Below are positions 15,381-26,837 of a stretch of DNA of 64,000 nt, one piece after another. Below the pieces are notes generated by a model, which saw only the letters and a list, made by a program, of their open reading frames with translations, was not told where the DNA came from and did not search any database. The stretch comes from Terriglobia bacterium (GTDB taxonomy: Bacteria; Acidobacteriota; Terriglobia; Bryobacterales; Bryobacteraceae): the NCBI GenBank assembly GCA_020073345.1, contig JAIQFI010000001.1:186001-250000 (forward strand), given 5' to 3'. Made by a program: the position numbers and the translations under genes. Numbering within the stretch: position 1 is the stretch's first letter; each line of letters begins with the position of its first letter.

Positions 15381-18023
15381 TTAATACAGCGCGTTAAACA
15401 GCAGTTTGAAGGTCCCGTGTGGCTGCCCCCGAAACGCGACCTCGGGACCCAACAGCACCACTCGCCCCGCGCCGAGTTTCGCCTCGGCGATGGCCGTAGA
15501 TCCCTCCAGATGCTCCTGTCCCCAGGCCCATCCGCTGGCGAGCGTCTCCCGCCCGGCGAACCACGCCACGTTCTGAACGCCGCTCCCCAGATGGAACACC
15601 GGGCTGCTGTCGAAGAACACGATCGCTTCCGGTCCCATGCCGAAGGCCAGCGGATTCGTGGTGTCCACCGACGCGCGCATCAGCGATCCGGGCACGTAAA
15701 ATTGCTCGCGCGAGAGTCCTGCCAGCGGCTCGGTCACCGGCACACCCAGCAGTTCGGCCAGGCTGGTCGAGCTGCCGATGGTGACGAGCGATCCCCCGCC
15801 CTCGACAAATTGCTTGAGCTGCGGAACCGTTTTCTCTTCAGTGATGCGGCCCAGCCACGCTCGGTATTCCGCAGGAATACTGGAAGGTGACGGCTGACCT
15901 CCGCCGCCCGCGCCTTTGCGGAACGCGCCGTCCGTGAGCACCAGAACGTCGAACCGGCGTCGCAAATTGCCCGCATCGAGCGTCTGCGGATACACCACCT
16001 CGAACGGAAACTCGAACTGTTCGAACAGCCAGCGGGTCCACCCCGAAGGAGCGAGGCCGCCGTACTGATCGTAGAGGCCGATGCGCAGCGGCTTGAGCTT
16101 AATAAGGTCCCCGCCAAGTCGCGTAGCCGATGCCTGGACCGGCACGCCGAGCTCAGCTGCACCCTTTTCCAGAACGCCGCGCGCCACGGAACTGGTCGGG
16201 ACCCAGATCGTCCCATCGCGCTTCAGCCAATAAACCTCGCTACCCGCCTTCAGTAGCCGGTTCACCAGCGTGAAGGAATGGTTGATGCGGTGACTGATCA
16301 GGTATCCGGCAGGATTGGCAGGCCCGAGAATCGATTTGGCGGGAAAATCGACCAGGCCGCCAACCTTGGCAAATGGCCCGTCGAAGCCGTCGAAAATCCG
16401 GTCGAACTTGATCCCCATTTGCAGCGCCAGAGTCCAGCCGGCGATGTCGTAGGGCGGAACCGGCGGACCCCCGGGAAAACGCACGTCGTTGGGATGATCC
16501 TGCGGCTCGAACATATCGAGCACGTGCGGGCGGAACGCCTGGGCCGTCTTCACCACAAACGAACCCGCAGGGTAAGTCTTGCCCGCCGCTTGAAATTCGG
16601 CCGTCGATCGGAGCACCGTGATCCCGGTCCTCAGCAGCGCGTTGACGAACTTGACCGCCGTGGGGAAATCGTCCTGATTCGCCGGAATCACGTAGCCGCG
16701 CGGATCGCGATATTGCGCATCGTGCAGTACAGTGTCGTACAGCGTCGCAGGGAAGTTCCCCCCCAAAGATCTCGATTGCCCCGCCGCAGTGGCGCGCAGC
16801 GCCTCGATCCGTTTGGGCGTAACGGTCCAGCTATCCTGGCTGCCCTTCTCGATCGAGTTCTTCGCCATCCTATAAATGTTGAACAGCAGCGTCTCGCGGT
16901 AGCGTGAGGCGTAATCCAGAACGGCTCGATTCTGGCTGATGTCGTAGTCAATCGATTGCCGATAATGCCAGCGCTGCGGCGCGATCGGCAGCGGTTCGTC
17001 GCTTTGAGGCAACTGCTTGTCGGGGACCAGCGGAATATCGATGGGCGCGGGGCCTCCGATGATTTCCGTCAGGATCCCGATCATATTGTGAAAATAGGCA
17101 ATCGTGCGCAGGCCGCCGTTCCACCAGGTATCGTAGTTCGAGCCGCTGCGCATGGCCGATCCGCCTTTGCCCTCTTCCACCAGGCGGCTGTGCATGGCCG
17201 ATCCCACTATTTCAATGCCGAGTGGGATCAACGGATCGAGATTGTAGTTGAACGGATCGCGGAACGGCGGGATGAACACCACCGCGCCCGCGGGCCCGGT
17301 CTGGTGATGGTTATAGACGATCTGCGGAAACCACTCCAGGAACAACTGCCGGTTCATGTTGGTGGTTTCGGGCATGGCGGACAGGAAGAAATCACGATTG
17401 TCGTCGTGGCCGACATATTTGTTGTAAAGACGCGGGAGTCCGTTCAGACTGCGCTTGGCCGGATCGGCCTCGCGCATGTACCAGTTGGCGACCAGCTCCT
17501 GTCCGTCGGGATTCGCCTGCACATAAAGCTGGATCGTGTCGTCCAGCAGGCGCATGGTTTCCGGATCGTTGCGGCTGACCATCTGGTAGACCATCTCCAT
17601 GAGCTGCTGCGAGCCGACGGTCTCGTTCGCGTGCAGGCCGCCGTCGATCCAGACCACGGCTTTGCCTTCGCGCGCGAGCGCATGCGCCTGGTCATCTGTA
17701 AGGCCCTCTGCGAGGGCCAGCCTTCGGGCGATGTTCTTATAGCGGTCGAGATTCCGGAGGTTATCGGGCGAGCTGACGATCGCCATGTACTGCCGCCGCC
17801 CCTCAGCCGTAGCGCCGATGTCGACCAGCTTCACGCGGTCCGATTCGGCCGCCAGCTTCTTCCAATATTTTTCGAGCTGCGTGTAGTTGGCGACCTGGTA
17901 GTCGTCGCCCAGGTTGAACCCGAGCGCCTCTTTGGGAGATGTGACGGGCGTGGCCCCAGCCGCGGTACCCGCGACCACCAGCGCCGCAAGTATCCAGCTC
18001 CGAAGTCGCCAGGCTCTGATCAT
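15381..18023 (-). CDS. Secreted M14-family zinc carboxypeptidase
   Basis: An 880-residue exported peptidase. A signal peptide (SWILAALVVAGTAAGATP) is followed by an M14 catalytic domain: zinc ligands in DGGLHANETVGSQQLMEM (His and Glu at about residues 126-129) and a third His in IVYNHHQTGPAG near 238; TEIIGG may hold the catalytic Glu. The long C-terminal part has glutamine-amidotransferase-like segments (LRIGLYDQYGG, FDVLVLTDGAF), as in other acidobacterial M14 proteins. The ATG at 18023 is taken; a TTG codon just before it touches the stop of the kinase gene. It is probably translated after the kinase-propeller gene from the same message. Confidence 0.88.
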   Translation of the reverse strand: MIRAWRLRSWILAALVVAGTAAGATPVTSPKEALGFNLGDDYQVANYTQLEKYWKKLAAESDRVKLVDIGATAEGRRQYMAIVSSPDNLRNLDRYKNIARRLALAEGLTDDQAHALAREGKAVVWIDGGLHANETVGSQQLMEMVYQMVSRNDPETMRLLDDTIQLYVQANPDGQELVANWYMREADPAKRSLNGLPRLYNKYVGHDDNRDFFLSAMPETTNMNRQLFLEWFPQIVYNHHQTGPAGAVVFIPPFRDPFNYNLDPLIPLGIEIVGSAMHSRLVEEGKGGSAMRSGSNYDTWWNGGLRTIAYFHNMIGILTEIIGGPAPIDIPLVPDKQLPQSDEPLPIAPQRWHYRQSIDYDISQNRAVLDYASRYRETLLFNIYRMAKNSIEKGSQDSWTVTPKRIEALRATAAGQSRSLGGNFPATLYDTVLHDAQYRDPRGYVIPANQDDFPTAVKFVNALLRTGITVLRSTAEFQAAGKTYPAGSFVVKTAQAFRPHVLDMFEPQDHPNDVRFPGGPPVPPYDIAGWTLALQMGIKFDRIFDGFDGPFAKVGGLVDFPAKSILGPANPAGYLISHRINHSFTLVNRLLKAGSEVYWLKRDGTIWVPTSSVARGVLEKGAAELGVPVQASATRLGGDLIKLKPLRIGLYDQYGGLAPSGWTRWLFEQFEFPFEVVYPQTLDAGNLRRRFDVLVLTDGAFRKGAGGGGQPSPSSIPAEYRAWLGRITEEKTVPQLKQFVEGGGSLVTIGSSTSLAELLGVPVTEPLAGLSREQFYVPGSLMRASVDTTNPLAFGMGPEAIVFFDSSPVFHLGSGVQNVAWFAGRETLASGWAWGQEHLEGSTAIAEAKLGAGRVVLLGPEVAFRGQPHGTFKLLFNALY

Positions 18024-18026
18024 CAA

Positions 18027-20711
18027 TTATTTCTTCAACGCCGCGGTCCAGTTCAGCACGGCCGTGAATTGTTCTTGGCTGGTGGGACGGGCGATCGGCA
18101 TGGCCAGAAGGAATCGTTTGCCATCCGCTGCAACGTCGCCCATCGAACCGGGCGTGTTGCCTCGTACGAATGTGGGCGGCGTCTGGAAAAGCATCTTGGG
18201 CTCGCCGGCGTGGAAGGATGGACTCGTGGAGACCTCCACTGCCATAACCTTTCCGTCATTGGTCAAGTAGTAGATCTCCTTGCCGTCCGACCGCCACCTT
18301 GGCATGCCCGTTGCGCCGCCTTTCGAAACGAGGAATTCCCCAGCGGGCGCGCCTCCCGAAGCGCCCGCGCCGGCCTCCGCGTTGAACGGCTGGACGTAAA
18401 TCTCATTTCGGCCGGACCGGTTCGAGATGTATGCAGCCCAACGGCGGTCGGGCGAGAAGCGTCCCCCCAGCTCAGTGAACTCCGTGTGTACGAACACGAC
18501 AGGCTTCCGTTCCGCCTTCCCGTCTCCCTTCATGGGCAAAGCCCACACGTCGAAGGCGGTTTTTGGATCATTGAGTCCAAACAACAAGAATCGTCCGTCG
18601 CTGGACCAGTGGGTGGGACCCAACAATCCCTCTTCTTTCCACAGCAGTTCCTCCGTTCCCGCGCCGCTGGAAGCGATTTGATAAATCCCCAAGACGCCCC
18701 CGGGGTTCGCCGTATATGCGATGTGGCTTCCGTCGGGAGACCACACGCCGGAGCTGGTCACCAGGGCACGCGCAGTCGTTAGTCTGTTGCTCGTTCCGCG
18801 TGACAGATCCATCACCCAGAGGTCGCCTGCCTCGACCACCGCCGCCCGCGTCGCGTCTGGCGATAGCAGCAGGTTGGTGTAGGGCCCAGGGTCTCCCGCG
18901 GTCCCCAGCATCCTCCCATCACGGCCATACCAGGTGAGCTGCGAAATCTCATCCGCACCGCCGGAGCCTCCGCCGCGGTAGACCAGTACACCGCTGGCCG
19001 ATGCCGCGAAGAAGCCGTATGAAGAACCCGAGGTTCCTAACCCTGCCGCTCCGACTCGTTCAGCGATCGGTATCGGGTCCCCTGCCAATTCGAGGTGTCC
19101 GGTATCCAATGTTTGGGCGAGCACACTTCCGTCGCGCAGAAACAGCAACTGGTCTTTGCCAGCGCTGAGGGAGGGCGCGAAGACGGCGTTCGTCGCAGTG
19201 GACAACAACCGTTTGGCGTGCTGTTCCTGGGGCTTCGCGTCCAGGGACGCGACGTACACCGCCCTGTTCCCCGGATCGCTGGAAGCGGCCAGATAGATGA
19301 AATGCCGCCCGTCTGGGAGGAAGGACGGGAACAGATGCGAGCTCTCGTGCCGCGAAAGATCCAGAGCTGTTATGGGCAACGGATTCCCGCCCCCCGAGGA
19401 CACGCGCCACAAAGCCTGGTTCTGTGTGCCGAAGACGATCTCTCCCTCGCGGTTCCATGAGCCGCCGCGGAAGGCCCCGGCGGGCAGATCGCAGATGGTT
19501 TGAGCGGGACCGCCGGAAATGTCGATCTTCTTGAGCTTCCGGTGGCTAACGAATACAACAAACTTGCTGTCGGGAGACCAAAACGTGAATCCACCGCCCT
19601 CGGTATCGGGCAGAAGGTGTGATTCAAGTGAATCTAGGGTCCGGATCGACAACTGCGAAAACGTTTTGCCCGGCTCCGTTGCGGAAAATACCAGCCGGCG
19701 TCCGTCCGGAGACACACTGAACGGGATCACGTTGTTATTTTCGGGCGCCGGAATCTGGAAGCGCGTCTGCACATCGGATGTTGCGGACGTTCTGCCGCGC
19801 ACATACAGGTAACCGAGGCCAGCGACGGCTACCAGCAGCACCGCCGTCACGCTCGGCCACAGCCAGGATCTCTTTTGTGCAGGCGGGGCAGTCTGCGCCA
19901 TCGCGGGCGAGTCATCCACCAGCTGCATCACATCGCCGATGTGCCGCAGCCGCTGCTGCGGGTCTTTCTCCAGGCACTTCTTGAGCAGCCGCTGTACCTG
20001 TGGCGGAACCTTATCCCACTTCGGCTCTTCTTTCAAAACCGAAGCCAGAACTTCGGTGATGGTCTCGCCGTGGAACAGCCGTTTCCCGGTGACCATCTCG
20101 TACAGCACCACGCCGAACGCCCAGATGTCGGCGCGCTTGTCGACGGTCTTGCCCTTGGCCTGCTCGGGCGCCATGTACGCGGCTGTCCCGAGGATCACGC
20201 CGGCCTCGGTCGCGGCCCCCACGGTCAGCGTGGGCGAATGTTCGGACTGCACTGCCGCGATCCCGCCCGTCTTGGCCAGCCCGAAGTCGAGAACCTTGAC
20301 AGTGCCGTCCGGCTTGATCTTGACGTTGCCGGGCTTCAGGTCCCGGTGCACGATTCCTTTTTCGTGCGCCGCGTCCAGCGCGTCGGCGATCTGCCGGGCG
20401 ATCGGCAGCGCCTCATCGAGCGGGAGCGCACCCTCCTTGATGCGCTCGGCCAGCGTCGGGCCTTCCACCAGCTCCATCACCAGGTAATTCGGACCGACAT
20501 CGTAAAGGTGGCAGATGCTGGGATGATTCAGCGCCGCGACGGCGTGGGCTTCGCGCGAGAACCGCTCGCTGAAGCGCTCCGACGAGACTTTGATGGCCAC
20601 GTCGCGGTTGAGCCGGGGATCGTGCGCGCGGTAGACCTCGCCCATGCCGCCCGCGCCGATCGGTTCAAGGACGCGATAGGGACCAAGCTGCTCGCCAGAC
20701 TTGAGGATCAT
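18027..20711 (-). CDS. Ser/Thr protein kinase with C-terminal TolB/PD40 beta-propeller
   Basis: About 894 residues. The N-terminal kinase domain (1-265) has the glycine loop [15 protein letters not shown], catalytic loop [18 protein letters not shown] and [21 protein letters not shown] membrane helix follows near residue 330 ([20 protein letters not shown]), so the rest is extracytoplasmic: a propeller of PD40/WD40-like repeats such as [27 protein letters not shown] and [13 protein letters not shown]. This design is typical of Acidobacteriota signalling proteins. The frame is open to 20852, but the ATG at 20711 has GAGGAA nearby and starts the standard [14 protein letters not shown]. It faces clpX across 163 bases. 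The ligand and targets are unknown. Confidence 0.92.
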   Translation of the reverse strand: MILKSGEQLGPYRVLEPIGAGGMGEVYRAHDPRLNRDVAIKVSSERFSERFSREAHAVAALNHPSICHLYDVGPNYLVMELVEGPTLAERIKEGALPLDEALPIARQIADALDAAHEKGIVHRDLKPGNVKIKPDGTVKVLDFGLAKTGGIAAVQSEHSPTLTVGAATEAGVILGTAAYMAPEQAKGKTVDKRADIWAFGVVLYEMVTGKRLFHGETITEVLASVLKEEPKWDKVPPQVQRLLKKCLEKDPQQRLRHIGDVMQLVDDSPAMAQTAPPAQKRSWLWPSVTAVLLVAVAGLGYLYVRGRTSATSDVQTRFQIPAPENNNVIPFSVSPDGRRLVFSATEPGKTFSQLSIRTLDSLESHLLPDTEGGGFTFWSPDSKFVVFVSHRKLKKIDISGGPAQTICDLPAGAFRGGSWNREGEIVFGTQNQALWRVSSGGGNPLPITALDLSRHESSHLFPSFLPDGRHFIYLAASSDPGNRAVYVASLDAKPQEQHAKRLLSTATNAVFAPSLSAGKDQLLFLRDGSVLAQTLDTGHLELAGDPIPIAERVGAAGLGTSGSSYGFFAASASGVLVYRGGGSGGADEISQLTWYGRDGRMLGTAGDPGPYTNLLLSPDATRAAVVEAGDLWVMDLSRGTSNRLTTARALVTSSGVWSPDGSHIAYTANPGGVLGIYQIASSGAGTEELLWKEEGLLGPTHWSSDGRFLLFGLNDPKTAFDVWALPMKGDGKAERKPVVFVHTEFTELGGRFSPDRRWAAYISNRSGRNEIYVQPFNAEAGAGASGGAPAGEFLVSKGGATGMPRWRSDGKEIYYLTNDGKVMAVEVSTSPSFHAGEPKMLFQTPPTFVRGNTPGSMGDVAADGKRFLLAMPIARPTSQEQFTAVLNWTAALKK

Positions 20712-20825
20712 GACGGTTCCTCGCTTTATGTCCTGATAGTGTACCTGATGGCGTTGTCGGGGTCGGGTACTCTCCGGGCCTGCTCTTTTTGTTCGCACCT
20801 TAGGGCAGGATTGGCCGAAGTCAGC

Positions 20826-20831
20826 TATACT
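20826..20831 (+). promoter_or_regulatory. Possible -10 element for clpX
   Basis: TATACT lies 43 bases before the chosen clpX start and would give a leader of about 37 bases carrying the AGGAG site. No good -35 sequence is seen at the usual distance, so this is a weak call. The rest of the 163-base divergent region 20712-20874 shows nothing else I can name. Confidence 0.3.
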
Positions 20832-20874
20832 GGGGGTGTTCGAAGACTTCAATCCCTTTGGTGCAGGAGATCCC

Positions 20875-22155
20875 GTGAAGCGTGCCGGCTCCGACGATTC
20901 CCTCCGTTGCTCTTTTTGCCATAAAAGCCAGGATGTTGTTGGTAAACTGATCTCCTCCCCCTCGGACTACCCGCGTGCCTACATCTGCGATGAGTGCATT
21001 GCCGTCTGCAACTCGATCCTCGAGGACGACCGCAATGAGCAGCAGTACGGAGCCCCCCACAAGCTACCCAAGCCTCTGGAACTAAAGGAATACCTGGATC
21101 AGTACGTGATCGGTCAGGACGCCACTAAGAAGAAACTGGCCGTGGCCGTCTACAATCACTACAAGCGCATCCAGATGAATAAGCAGCGCTCGGGCGAAGT
21201 GGAGCTGTCGAAATCCAACATCCTGCTGATCGGGCCCACCGGTACGGGAAAGACCTTACTGGCACAGACACTCGCCCGGATTCTGGATGTGCCGTTCGCC
21301 ATAGTCGACGCGACCACGCTGACCGAAGCCGGGTACGTGGGCGAGGACGTCGAAAACATCATCCTCCGGCTGCTGCAGAACGCCGATTGGGACGTCCAGC
21401 GCTGCCAGCAAGGCATCATCTATATTGATGAAATCGACAAGATCGGGCGCAAGGACGAGAATCCCTCTATTACGCGCGACGTTTCCGGAGAAGGAGTCCA
21501 GCAGGCGCTCCTGAAGATCCTGGAGGGCACGGTCGCCAACGTTCCGCCGCAGGGCGGGCGCAAGCACCCGCACCAGGAATTCACCCCGGTGGACACCACC
21601 AATATTCTGTTCATCTGTGGTGGCGCCTTCATTGGCCTCGAAAAGACCATCGCCCGGCGCGTGGGTACGCGGACCATCGGCTTTTCGAACAGTCATGACG
21701 AGACTGCGGCGGCCTCTACCAGGCGTCCCGGCAGCTCGGGCCGGCGCGATGTGTCTATGTTGGAACAGGTCCAGCCCGTCGATCTGATTAAGGGCGGCTT
21801 TATTCCCGAGTTCATCGGGCGGCTGCCTGTAGTGGCCGTACTCGAAGATTTGAGCAAGGATGCGCTGGTTCAGATCTTGACCAAGCCCAAGAACGCTATC
21901 ATACGGCAATATCAGAAACTGTTCGAGTTCGAAAACGTGCGGCTGAAGTTCAGCGACGACGCCCTGGAAGCCATCGCGCAACTGGCGATGGAGCGAAAGG
22001 TGGGCGCGCGCGGGTTGCGGATGATCTTGGAGGATCTGATGCTCGACCTGATGTACTACTTGCCGTCGTATAAGAAGGTTCGCGAATTCCTGGTGACCAA
22101 AGAGATGGTCATGACGCAAAAGATTAATATGGCGCTGTTGGAAAAGGCAGGATGA
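20875..22155 (+). CDS. clpX: ATP-dependent Clp protease unfoldase subunit ClpX
   Basis: A 426-residue AAA+ unfoldase. The N-terminal zinc-binding domain has the four cysteines in RCSFCHKSQ and [10 protein letters not shown]. The AAA+ core shows Walker [13 protein letters not shown] (near 120), Walker [11 protein letters not shown], the IGF-type ClpP-docking region replaced here by RTIGFSNSH, and sensor 2 in [14 protein letters not shown]. The GTG at 20875 is chosen over a GTG at 20836 because AGGAG lies six bases upstream and the protein then begins like other ClpX proteins. It delivers tagged substrates to ClpP, which is not in this window. It overlaps lon by ATGA. Confidence 0.96.
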   Translation: MKRAGSDDSLRCSFCHKSQDVVGKLISSPSDYPRAYICDECIAVCNSILEDDRNEQQYGAPHKLPKPLELKEYLDQYVIGQDATKKKLAVAVYNHYKRIQMNKQRSGEVELSKSNILLIGPTGTGKTLLAQTLARILDVPFAIVDATTLTEAGYVGEDVENIILRLLQNADWDVQRCQQGIIYIDEIDKIGRKDENPSITRDVSGEGVQQALLKILEGTVANVPPQGGRKHPHQEFTPVDTTNILFICGGAFIGLEKTIARRVGTRTIGFSNSHDETAAASTRRPGSSGRRDVSMLEQVQPVDLIKGGFIPEFIGRLPVVAVLEDLSKDALVQILTKPKNAIIRQYQKLFEFENVRLKFSDDALEAIAQLAMERKVGARGLRMILEDLMLDLMYYLPSYKKVREFLVTKEMVMTQKINMALLEKAG

Positions 22156-24578
22156 TCACTTCCAAAGAAAAATCCGATTCACGAAAGCTCCCGATGATGC
22201 CCATCCGGGACGTCGTGATCTTTCCGCACATGATGACGCCGTTCGTGGTTGGCCGCGAATCGAGCGTGCGTGCGCTTGAAGAGGCGCTGGCGGGCGATCG
22301 CAAGATTTTCCTGGCCACGCAGCACGATGCCAGCGTGGACGAGCCCCGGCCGGATGAGATTTTCTCCGTCGGAACGGTCGCCAATATCGTGCAGAGCCTG
22401 AGACAATCGGACGGCAATATCAAAGTTCTGGTCGAAGGCGTCGAGCGCGGGAAGGTCGTCAGCGTCAACGAAGAAGACGGATATTTCCGCGCCACGGTGC
22501 GCACCTTCAGTTATCGCATTGATGCGGGACCGCAGCTGGACGCGCTGATCTCGCGCGTCACCAACCTGTTCGAGCAGTACGTCAAGATCAGCCAGAACGT
22601 CAACTACGACAACATGGTGGCCGCGGTTCGCACGGACGATCCGGGCAAGCTCGGCGATACCGTGGGCGCGAACCTGCAGCTTTCGATCGAGGAGAAGCAG
22701 GAGCTGCTTGAGATCTTCGATCCCATCGACCGGCTGACACGCGTCGCGGAGATGCTGGACATCGAGATCGAGAAGCTCAATGTCGACCGCACCATCCAGG
22801 GCCGCGTGAAGCGCCAGATGGAAAAGGCGCAGAAGGAATACTACCTCAACGAGAAGATCAAGGCCATCCAGAAAGAACTGGGCCGCGGCGAGAAGAGCGA
22901 ATTCGACGAGCTGAAGAAGAAGATCGAATCCGCCGGCATGACCAAGGACGCCCTGGAAAAGGCCATGGCCGAGCTGAAGCGGCTGGAGCAGATGCCGCCC
23001 ATGTCGGCTGAGTCCACCGTTTCGCGCAATTATCTCGACTGGCTCCTGGCGGTGCCATGGAAGAAGCGCTCCAAGGAAATCCGCGACCTGCCCTTCGCGC
23101 AGTCCGTGCTCGAAGGCGATCACTATGGCCTCGAGAAGATCAAGGAGCGCATTCTCGAATTCCTGGCGGTCCGCCGTCTGGTCAAGGACCCCAAGGGATC
23201 CATCCTGTGCTTTGTCGGGGCTCCCGGCGTCGGAAAGACGTCCTTGGGAATGTCGATCGCCAAAGCCACCGGACGCAAGTTCGTGCGCCTGTCGCTCGGC
23301 GGCGTGCGCGATGAAGCCGAAGTCCGTGGCCACCGGCGCACCTACATTGGCGCCCTGCCCGGGCAGATTCTCCAGATGATGAAGAAAGCCGGGGTTCGCA
23401 ATCCGGTCTTTATGCTGGACGAAATCGACAAGATGTCGACCGATTTCCGCGGCGATCCGTCGGCGGCATTGCTCGAAGTGCTCGATCCGGAGCAGAACTA
23501 CATGTTCATGGATCATTACCTGGACGTCGAGTATGACCTGAGCCAGGTCTTCTTCATCGCCACGGCTAACGTGATGCACACCATCCCGCCGGCCCTGCAG
23601 GATCGCATGGAAGTGATCCGGCTCTCGGGCTATACCGAGCTCGAAAAGATGGAGATCGCCAAACGTTTTCTGGTTCCCAAGCAGCGCAAGGAAACCGGCC
23701 TGGCCAGCGATGACCGCATCGAGTTCACCCAGGAAGGCATTGAGGAACTGGTCCAGCATTACACGCGGGAGGCGGGCGTCCGCAACCTGGAGCGCGAAAT
23801 CGGAAATGTCTGCCGCAAGGTAGCGCGCTCGGTGGTGAATGCGCAAGCGGAACCCAAGAAGAAGGACCATCCCAAGACGGTGGTCACCGCCGCGAAGGTG
23901 AACGAACTGCTCGGTCCTCAGAAGTTTCGCGAACAGGAAGCCGAGAAGAAGAACGAAATCGGCGCGACGCTGGGTCTGGCCTGGACCGAGGTGGGCGGGT
24001 CGATTCTCGGCACCGAAGCCGCGATCATGGAAGGCCGCGGAAAACTGACCACTACCGGCAAGCTGGGCGACGTAATGCAGGAATCGGCCCAGGCGGCGAT
24101 GAGCTACGTGCGCTCGCGTGCCCATCACTTTGGGCTGCCGCGCGATTTCTACCGGCACATCGATATTCACCTGCATGTTCCCGAAGGCGCGATCCCGAAA
24201 GACGGCCCGTCGGCGGGAATCACAATTGCGACCAGCATCACCAGCGCGCTGACCAGCATTCCGGTGCGCGCCGATATCGCCATGACCGGCGAAATCACGG
24301 TTCGGGGCCGCGTGCTGCCCATCGGCGGCCTGAAAGAGAAACTACTGGCTGCCCACCGCCACGGTATCCGTGAAGTGGTGCTGCCGGCCGACAACGAAAA
24401 AGATCTGCCGGACCTTCCGGATATCATCCGCAAGGAAATGAAAATGCACTTCGTATCGTCGATGGATGAGGTACTGAAGCTGGCTCTCGAAAGGGAAATC
24501 GAGATGGCGCCGATGGCGGGGCTGTTGACCGCAGCCGAGATCGTGGAGCGATCCAGGGAAGACAAGGTAACGCACTAG
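22152..24578 (+). CDS. lon: ATP-dependent Lon protease (LonA)
   Basis: An 808-residue LonA. The LON substrate-binding domain starts at [20 protein letters not shown], a long coiled-coil region follows (about 190-300), the AAA+ module has Walker [14 protein letters not shown] near 356 and Walker [11 protein letters not shown], and the C-terminal protease domain holds the Ser in PKDGPSAG (about 687) and the Lys in [14 protein letters not shown] (about 730), the catalytic dyad. It degrades misfolded and regulatory proteins. The ATG overlaps the clpX stop, so the two are coupled; the clpX-lon-engB order also occurs in Bacillus. A slightly extended C-terminal tail ends in SREDKVTH. Confidence 0.97.
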   Translation: MITSKEKSDSRKLPMMPIRDVVIFPHMMTPFVVGRESSVRALEEALAGDRKIFLATQHDASVDEPRPDEIFSVGTVANIVQSLRQSDGNIKVLVEGVERGKVVSVNEEDGYFRATVRTFSYRIDAGPQLDALISRVTNLFEQYVKISQNVNYDNMVAAVRTDDPGKLGDTVGANLQLSIEEKQELLEIFDPIDRLTRVAEMLDIEIEKLNVDRTIQGRVKRQMEKAQKEYYLNEKIKAIQKELGRGEKSEFDELKKKIESAGMTKDALEKAMAELKRLEQMPPMSAESTVSRNYLDWLLAVPWKKRSKEIRDLPFAQSVLEGDHYGLEKIKERILEFLAVRRLVKDPKGSILCFVGAPGVGKTSLGMSIAKATGRKFVRLSLGGVRDEAEVRGHRRTYIGALPGQILQMMKKAGVRNPVFMLDEIDKMSTDFRGDPSAALLEVLDPEQNYMFMDHYLDVEYDLSQVFFIATANVMHTIPPALQDRMEVIRLSGYTELEKMEIAKRFLVPKQRKETGLASDDRIEFTQEGIEELVQHYTREAGVRNLEREIGNVCRKVARSVVNAQAEPKKKDHPKTVVTAAKVNELLGPQKFREQEAEKKNEIGATLGLAWTEVGGSILGTEAAIMEGRGKLTTTGKLGDVMQESAQAAMSYVRSRAHHFGLPRDFYRHIDIHLHVPEGAIPKDGPSAGITIATSITSALTSIPVRADIAMTGEITVRGRVLPIGGLKEKLLAAHRHGIREVVLPADNEKDLPDLPDIIRKEMKMHFVSSMDEVLKLALEREIEMAPMAGLLTAAEIVERSREDKVTH

Positions 24579-24582
24579 CCGG

Positions 24583-24611
24583 GGTCAGGGGCCAGCGACC
24601 AGGGGCCAGTA
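24583..24611. repeat. Short direct repeat before engB
   Basis: The 42-base gap between lon and engB contains two copies of CAGGGGCCAG separated by a few bases and a related GACCAGG. Such G/C-rich iterations of this word are often dispersed in acidobacterial genomes. No other signal is seen in the gap. Confidence 0.3.
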
Positions 24612-24620
24612 AACCGCGAT

Positions 24621-25193
24621 ATGGCTGCCCGGTTTATAATAAGTGCAGCCAGACCGGAGCAGTTTCCTCCGGAGGCGGACCCGGAAATCGCTTTTCTGGG
24701 CCGCAGTAATGTCGGCAAATCCAGCCTGCTGAATGCGCTGGTGGGGGCCGACGGGCTGGCAAAAACCAGTTCCTGGCCGGGCCGTACGCAGTTGATCAAC
24801 TTCTACCAGGTTGACGACGGTTTCCGTTTTGTCGATCTGCCAGGATATGGATTCGCCAAAGTCCCCCAGGAAACCCGGAAGCAATGGAAAGCGCTGATCG
24901 AGCAATACATGCTCGGACGGAGCGCCCTGAAGCTGACGGTGATTCTGCTGGATGCCAGGCGCGGATGGATGGAGAAGGATGTCGAGTTGCGGGACTGGCT
25001 GGAGTTCCACAATCGCCCTTTCTTGGTAGTTGTTACCAAAATTGACAAGCTCAAGACGCAGAAAGAAAGGCATCAAAGCCAGAGCGCGATCCGGAAGAAC
25101 TACTCCGGCGAGCTGCTCGAATGCTCGGCCGTCACCGGCCGGGGAGTGAGGGAAATTTGGCAAGCGATTTCGAAAACAAAGACGATGCAGTAA
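24621..25193 (+). CDS. engB: Ribosome-biogenesis GTPase EngB/YsxC
   Basis: A 190-residue small GTPase acting in large-subunit assembly. G1 is [16 protein letters not shown], the switch region is [15 protein letters not shown]3 is [12 protein letters not shown]4 is VVTKIDKLK and G5 is ECSAVTGRG. The start at 24621 gives [13 protein letters not shown], which aligns with the FxxSAxxxxxLP N terminus of known EngB proteins, although there is no clear ribosome binding site. Length is typical. It follows lon by 42 bases and its 3-prime end overlaps the rho frame. Confidence 0.94.
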   Translation: MAARFIISAARPEQFPPEADPEIAFLGRSNVGKSSLLNALVGADGLAKTSSWPGRTQLINFYQVDDGFRFVDLPGYGFAKVPQETRKQWKALIEQYMLGRSALKLTVILLDARRGWMEKDVELRDWLEFHNRPFLVVVTKIDKLKTQKERHQSQSAIRKNYSGELLECSAVTGRGVREIWQAISKTKTMQ

Positions 25194-26749
25194 CTCCTCC
25201 TGAGGGGCAAGCTCCGCAGGAAACCGCCAAGCCGGAAGGAAAGCCCGAGTCCGGCAGAGGCAGGGCCAAGGCGGCCGATAAGGCAGCGGCGGAGCCCAAA
25301 GCGGCAGTGGAGCCGAAACCCGCAGTCGAAGCGGCGCCTCCGGCGGAGTTCAAGCCGGCGCCCAACGGCGAGCCCCCTGCGGCGGCGGCCGATACGCCTC
25401 CCAGCGAAACAAAAGAGGCGGGGCCTCCTCCGCAGCCCAGCGGGCGGATGTTCGACAACCGGCGCCGCGCCCAGGGCAACGTCGGCAAGAACGGCAACGC
25501 GCTCGACCTGGTGGAGCTCAAGGACATGAGCATCCAGAAGCTCAACGACATCGCCAAGGATCTGGGTGTTCAGGGCTTCGCGGGACTGCGCAAGCAGGAG
25601 TTGATCTTCAAGATCCTGCAGGTGCAGGCTGAAAAGAGCGGCCTGATCTTCTCGGAAGGCGTGCTGGAGTGCCTGCCTGACGGTTTCGGATTCCTGCGCG
25701 CGCCCGAGTACAATTACCTGCCCGGACCCGACGACGTCTACGTCTCACCCTCGCAGATCCGGCGCTTCGACCTCCGCACCGGGGACACCGTCAGCGGCCA
25801 GATCCGCCCGCCCAAGGAAGGCGAGCGATACTTCGCGCTCATCAAAGTCGACGCGATCAACTTCGAGCCGCCGGAGGAAGCGCGCAACAAGATTTTCTTC
25901 GACAACCTCACGCCTCTTTATCCCCAGGCCCGGTTGAAGATGGAGACCACCAAGGACAATTACTCGGGCCGCGTGATGGACCTGCTGACGCCCATCGGCA
26001 AAGGCCAGCGCGGGCTGATCGTGGCCGCGCCGCGCACCGGCAAGACCATGCTGCTGCAGTCGATCGCCAACTCGATCACCGCCAACCATCCGGAAGTCAC
26101 CCTGATCGTGCTGCTCATTGATGAGCGTCCCGAGGAAGTCACCGACATGCAGCGCTCGGTCAAGGGCGAGGTGATCAGCTCCACTTTCGACGAGCCCGCC
26201 TCGCGGCACGTGCAGGTGGCCGAAATGGTGATCGAAAAGGCCAAGCGCCTGATCGAGCACAAGAAAGACGTGGTGATTCTGCTCGATTCGATCACCCGCC
26301 TGGCGCGAGCCTACAACACCGTCGTACCGCCGTCGGGCAAGGTCCTCTCGGGCGGCGTCGATTCGAACGCCCTGCAGCGCCCCAAGCGCTTCTTCGGCGC
26401 GGCGCGCAACATCGAAGAGGGCGGATCGCTGACCATCGTCGCTTCGGCCCTGGTCGATACCGGCAGCCGCATGGACGACGTGATTTTCGAAGAGTTCAAA
26501 GGCACCGGCAACATGGAAATCCATCTGGACCGCAAGCTGATGGACAAGCGCGTATTCCCGGCCATCGATATCAGCAAGTCCGGCACTCGCAAGGAAGAGC
26601 TACTGCTGCCGCGCGAGGAGCTGAACCGCGTGTGGGTGCTGCGCAAGGTGCTCAACCCGCTGTCACCGGTCGAAAGCATGGAGCTGCTGATCGACAAACT
26701 GTCCAAGACCGGCAGCAACGCGCAGTTCCTGTCCGCCATGAGCGGATAA
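25121..26749 (+). CDS. rho: Transcription termination factor Rho
   Basis: A Rho hexamer subunit of up to 542 residues. The first ~115 residues are a Pro/Ala/Glu/Lys-rich, probably disordered extension absent from E. coli Rho. Then come the Rho N-terminal helical domain ([20 protein letters not shown]), the RNA-binding cold-shock fold ([20 protein letters not shown]), Walker [17 protein letters not shown] and [15 protein letters not shown], and the Q- and R-loop regions. The ATG at 25121 overlaps engB by 73 bases; a TTG at 25157, preceded by GAGGGA, is an equally possible start and would shorten the protein by 12 residues. A strong hairpin follows the stop. Confidence 0.94.
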   Translation: MLGRHRPGSEGNLASDFENKDDAVTPPEGQAPQETAKPEGKPESGRGRAKAADKAAAEPKAAVEPKPAVEAAPPAEFKPAPNGEPPAAAADTPPSETKEAGPPPQPSGRMFDNRRRAQGNVGKNGNALDLVELKDMSIQKLNDIAKDLGVQGFAGLRKQELIFKILQVQAEKSGLIFSEGVLECLPDGFGFLRAPEYNYLPGPDDVYVSPSQIRRFDLRTGDTVSGQIRPPKEGERYFALIKVDAINFEPPEEARNKIFFDNLTPLYPQARLKMETTKDNYSGRVMDLLTPIGKGQRGLIVAAPRTGKTMLLQSIANSITANHPEVTLIVLLIDERPEEVTDMQRSVKGEVISSTFDEPASRHVQVAEMVIEKAKRLIEHKKDVVILLDSITRLARAYNTVVPPSGKVLSGGVDSNALQRPKRFFGAARNIEEGGSLTIVASALVDTGSRMDDVIFEEFKGTGNMEIHLDRKLMDKRVFPAIDISKSGTRKEELLLPREELNRVWVLRKVLNPLSPVESMELLIDKLSKTGSNAQFLSAMSG

Positions 26750-26774
26750 CACGCTCTGGTCTATCGCGAATAAA

Positions 26775-26816
26775 GAAGGGCAGGCGATTTTGTTTCCTAC
26801 AAATCGCCTGCCCTTC
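26775..26816. terminator. Bidirectional hairpin terminator between rho and oar
   Basis: A perfect 16-base inverted repeat (GAAGGGCAGGCGATTT and its complement) with a 10-base loop lies between the convergent rho and oar-like genes. On the minus strand it is followed by TTTATT, making it a plausible intrinsic terminator there; on the plus strand the U-run is poor. Confidence 0.8.
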
Positions 26817-26837
26817 TCCGTCTTGCGCGTTATTTAG

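Noticed and set aside
22179-24176. 665-codon open frame antisense to lon
   Set aside because: It mirrors the reading frame of lon, shows no family motif, and reflects codon bias in high-GC DNA.
24634-24640. TATAAT inside the start of engB
   Set aside because: It lies within the conserved N-terminal codons of EngB (FIISA), so it is likely chance and not a promoter for engB.
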